Made by a program: the position numbers and the translations under genes. Shown one piece after another: positions 61,685-64,000 of a stretch of DNA of 64,000 nucleotides. The notes below the pieces were generated by a model. It saw only the letters and a program-made list of their open reading frames with translations. It was not told where the DNA came from and did no database searches. Position 1 is the stretch's first letter; each line of letters opens with the position of its first letter. This DNA is from Kitasatospora terrestris (GTDB taxonomy: Bacteria; Actinomycetota; Actinomycetes; Streptomycetales; Streptomycetaceae): the NCBI RefSeq assembly GCF_039542905.1, contig NZ_BAABIS010000001.1:3100001-3164000 (forward strand). Direction: 5' to 3'.

Positions 61685-62782
61685 CTACACACCCGCGCTG
61701 ACAGCCCGCGCCACCCTGACGCCCTCCCAGACGTTCAGTCCGACCATCAGCACCGCGAGCCCGGCCAGCGCCACCAGCGCGGGCAGCCGGACCGTCAGCG
61801 GCAGCAGCACCAGCAGGGTTCCCGCCGCGGCCAGCCGGGTCGGGGAGAGCTTCCCGAACATCATCCACCGGGTGTAACCGAAGCTCAGCAGGTACAGCGC
61901 GCTGCCGCCGTACAGCAGGCCGAGCGTGCCGGCGCCGAGCGCGGCGTGCGGCTCGGCCACCGTCTCGCCGAAGCCGACGGCGACCGCGATCACCGAGCCG
62001 ATCAGCGCCAGGTGGCCGTACTGGAACACCCGGCGGATCATGTCCCGCCGCGAGCCCGCGGTCTCCACCGCGTAGCGCATCGCGTCGGCGGCGAAGCCGT
62101 AGTACAGCCACCACAGCGCGCACGAGATGACGAACGCCAGTGCCACGGAAACCAGTTGGGCCCCGTGCAGGTCCGACCCGGCGACCGGCCCGCCGATCCC
62201 GACGATCGACTCGCCGAGCGCCACCAGCAGGAACAGGCCGAACCGCTCCGGCAGATGGCCCGGGTGGTAGTCGACCGCGGCCAGCCGGCGCCGGAACAGC
62301 AGCGGCGCGGACAGGTCCAGCAGCGCGGCCGTCGCCCACATCGCCTCCCGCCACGGCGACTCCAGCAGCCCGCCGGCCAGCAGCAGCGGGCCGCTGGCCA
62401 ACGCCCCGACCCCGTACGGGCCGTTCCACACGCCGCGCAGGCGGATCAGCATCCCGAGCAGCACCAGCCGGGCCGCCCAGTACGCGGCGCCGAACAGCAC
62501 CCCGCGCCCGCCGTACGCGCCGGGCAGGGCGAGCGCCATGAACAGCCCGCCGAGGCCCACCGCGAAGATCCCGATCCGGTCGCGGGCGTTGTCCACGTCC
62601 CGGATGTTGGCCTGCACCGTGGTGCCCACCCAGCACCAGTACACCGGGACGAACGCGATCAGCGCCCGCCCGGCCCGCGTCCAGTCGTGGTGGTGGTGCA
62701 GCAGCTGCGACACCTGCGTCACCGCGAACACGAACACCAGGTCGAAGTAGAGCTCCGCCCAGGTGACCCGCTTCTCCTCCAT
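61685..62782 (-). CDS. LtrA-family membrane protein, second copy
   Basis: A 365-residue polytopic protein with about ten hydrophobic segments. It shares with the copy at 32236 the N-terminal VTWAELYFDLVFVFAVTQ, the VYWCWVGTTVQANI stretch and LPERFGLFLLVALGESIVGIG. The overall similarity is limited, so this is a different subgroup, not a recent duplicate. The ATG at 62780-62782 follows GGAAGG. Its role is unknown. Confidence 0.92.
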   Translation of the reverse strand: MEEKRVTWAELYFDLVFVFAVTQVSQLLHHHHDWTRAGRALIAFVPVYWCWVGTTVQANIRDVDNARDRIGIFAVGLGGLFMALALPGAYGGRGVLFGAAYWAARLVLLGMLIRLRGVWNGPYGVGALASGPLLLAGGLLESPWREAMWATAALLDLSAPLLFRRRLAAVDYHPGHLPERFGLFLLVALGESIVGIGGPVAGSDLHGAQLVSVALAFVISCALWWLYYGFAADAMRYAVETAGSRRDMIRRVFQYGHLALIGSVIAVAVGFGETVAEPHAALGAGTLGLLYGGSALYLLSFGYTRWMMFGKLSPTRLAAAGTLLVLLPLTVRLPALVALAGLAVLMVGLNVWEGVRVARAVSAGV

Positions 62783-62808
62783 GCCTTCCGTCCCCCGTGG
62801 GCAGCGAC

Positions 62809-62841
62809 GGAGCCCCGCCGGTGGTGTTCCGGCGGGGCTCC
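62809..62841 (-). terminator. Terminator after the HAD phosphatase gene
   Basis: GGAGCCCCGCCGG/CCGGCGGGGCTCC, a perfect 13-bp stem with a 7-nt loop, 13 bp beyond the stop of the minus-strand gene. Confidence 0.88.
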
Positions 62842-62854
62842 TCGCTGGTCGTGA

Positions 62855-63640
62855 CTAGATCTCGTCGATCAGGTCGGCGATCGACTTGACCACCCGGGTC
62901 GGGCGGTACGGGAACCGCTCGACGTCCTCCGGCGCGGTCAGACCGGTGAGCACCAGCACCGTCTGCATGCCGGCCTCCAGGCCGGAGACCACGTCGGTGT
63001 CCATCCGGTCGCCGATCATCGCGGCCGTCTCCGAGTGCGCGCCGGCCGTGTTCAGCGCCTCGCGCATCATCAGCGGGTTCGGCTTGCCGACGAAGTACGG
63101 CTCCACCCCGGTGGCCTTGGTGATCAGCGCCGCGACCGACCCGGTGGCCGGCAGCACGCCCTCGGTGGAGGGGCCGGTCTCGTCCGGGTTGGTGCAGATG
63201 AACCGGGCGCCGTCGTTGATCAGGCGGATCGCCTTGGTGAGCGCCTCGAAGCTGTAGGTGCGGGTCTCGCCCAGCACCACGTAGTCCGGGTCCTTGTCGG
63301 TCAGCACGTACCCGGCCTGGTAGAGGGCGGTGGTCAGGCCGGCCTCGCCGATCACGTACGCGGTGCCGCCCGGGCGCTGGCTCTTCAGGAAGTTGGCGGT
63401 GGCCAGGGCGGACGTCCAGATCCGGTCCTCCGGTACGTCCAGGCCCATCCCGGCCAGGCGCGCGGACAGGTCGCGCGGGGTGTAGATCGAGTTGTTGGTC
63501 AGCACCAGGAAGGGCTTGCCGGACTCCTGCAGCTTGCGCAGGAACTCCTTCGCACCGGGAATCGGCGTCCCCTCGTGAATGAGGACGCCGTCCATGTCGG
63601 TCAGCCACGACTCGATGGGCTTGCGGTCTGCCACGGGCAT
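62855..63640 (-). CDS. HAD-superfamily hydrolase, NagD-like (class IIA)
   Basis: A 261-residue phosphatase. Motif I is [13 protein letters not shown], motif II LVLTNNS, and motifs III/IV include [12 protein letters not shown] and [18 protein letters not shown]. The cap domain lies between motifs II and III (class IIA), as in NagD. It should hydrolyse small phosphate esters such as nucleoside monophosphates or sugar phosphates. The ATG at 63638-63640 has AGGAGAC in front. Confidence 0.95.
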   Translation of the reverse strand: MPVADRKPIESWLTDMDGVLIHEGTPIPGAKEFLRKLQESGKPFLVLTNNSIYTPRDLSARLAGMGLDVPEDRIWTSALATANFLKSQRPGGTAYVIGEAGLTTALYQAGYVLTDKDPDYVVLGETRTYSFEALTKAIRLINDGARFICTNPDETGPSTEGVLPATGSVAALITKATGVEPYFVGKPNPLMMREALNTAGAHSETAAMIGDRMDTDVVSGLEAGMQTVLVLTGLTAPEDVERFPYRPTRVVKSIADLIDEI

Positions 63641-63867
63641 GTCTCCTGAGGTCTTGCGATGTCGAACAACTGGCTGCCCCAACGGGCCCAGCCTAGTCCG
63701 GGCGCCCCCCGGACGGCAGTCCCGACCGCCAGGCGGACGGACCCCGCCCCGCCTCAACGCAGCCTTAAACCTCTCCTAACCGCACTGATCCACCCTCAAC
63801 TCCCGTTCCCCGTACGGCTAGCGTCCTCATTCCGAGCCACCCGCACCGCCCTCGGAGGAACACCCTC

Positions 63868-64000
63868 ATGCCGCTCCGCCGCACCGCCACCGTCCTCGCG
63901 CTCACCGCCGCCACCACCGTCCTCGGCTCCGGCACCGCCGCCGCCCACGGATCCATGGAGAACCCGCTCAGCCGGGTCGAGGGCTGCTACCTGGAGGGCC
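63868..64000 (+). CDS. Secreted lytic polysaccharide monooxygenase, AA10 family (start only)
   Basis: Only 44 residues are inside the window. A Sec signal peptide (RRTATVLALTAATTVLGSGTAAA) is followed by His-Gly-Ser-Met-Glu-Asn-Pro, so cleavage would expose the N-terminal His of the copper histidine brace, and then SRVEGCYLEG with the conserved Cys. AA10 enzymes oxidatively cut chitin or cellulose. The ATG at 63868 has GGAGGAA 7 bp upstream. A second chitin-related gene, the GH18 chitinase, lies at 17869-19530. Confidence 0.92.
   Translation, partial: MPLRRTATVLALTAATTVLGSGTAAAHGSMENPLSRVEGCYLEG

Noticed and set aside
1..64000. CRISPR arrays, rRNA genes, insertion sequences, phage genes
   Set aside because: None was seen: there are no regular spacer-repeat series, no transposase or integrase motifs and no rRNA sequence.

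Overview
This is a very high-GC, gene-dense stretch of an actinomycete chromosome, most probably from the Streptomycetaceae (Streptomyces, Kitasatospora or a relative). The evidence is the GC-biased third codon position, frequent GTG and TTG starts with purine-rich ribosome binding sites, ATGA/GTGA coupled operons, a tricorn protease of the length known from Streptomyces, Tat-exported phospholipase C, GH18 chitinase, an AA10 LPMO and tRNA genes without an encoded CCA. The long overlapping ORFs on opposite strands are GC shadows and are left out.

Region 1 (1-12.2 kb, all minus strand) is the right-hand end of a polyketide gene cluster. In order of transcription it encodes a KAS III-like enzyme, an FkbH-like glyceryl-ACP synthase, a stand-alone ACP, a 2-oxoacid-dehydrogenase-E2-like acyltransferase, an FAD monooxygenase, a complete reducing type I PKS (KS-AT-DH-ER-KR-ACP) and a second PKS that runs off the left edge. 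The first four are the known signature for building a tetronate ring from glycerate, so this is most likely a tetronate biosynthetic locus. Upstream of the first gene lies a SARP-like promoter: two heptamers 11 bp apart, then an 8-bp gap to a -10 box. The KAS III lacks the usual catalytic histidine position.

Region 2 (12.2-23.3 kb) is mostly housekeeping: a small membrane protein whose 3' end doubles as a terminator, pgi, a Na+/H+ antiporter, a degenerate 120-bp tandem repeat, an MDR-like protein, tRNA-Lys, a VOC protein, a secreted chitinase with a DasR-like site, and the tricorn protease.

Region 3 (23.3-29.3 kb) is an anaerobic fermentation module that is surprising in a filamentous aerobe: adhE, then pflB and its activase, with a perfect Rex (NADH/NAD+ sensor) operator just upstream of pflB.

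Region 4 (29.3-46.8 kb) holds a Tat phospholipase C, a pentapeptide-repeat protein, an LtrA-family membrane protein, an oligopeptide-type ABC importer (binding protein divergent from two permeases and a fused double ATPase), two further identical tRNA-Lys genes, an ATP-grasp protein, a bifunctional penicillin-binding protein, an EamA transporter, signal peptidase I, chorismate mutase and an OsmC-type peroxidase.

Region 5 (46.8-64 kb) holds a PAS-GGDEF-EAL c-di-GMP protein, a luciferase-like monooxygenase, a DedA protein, a NodB-type lipoprotein paired with a MurG paralogue, a complete branched-chain-amino-acid-type ABC operon coupled to an alpha/beta hydrolase and divergent from a two-subunit 3-oxoacid CoA-transferase, uracil-DNA glycosylase, a second LtrA protein, a NagD-like phosphatase and the start of a secreted chitin-active LPMO.
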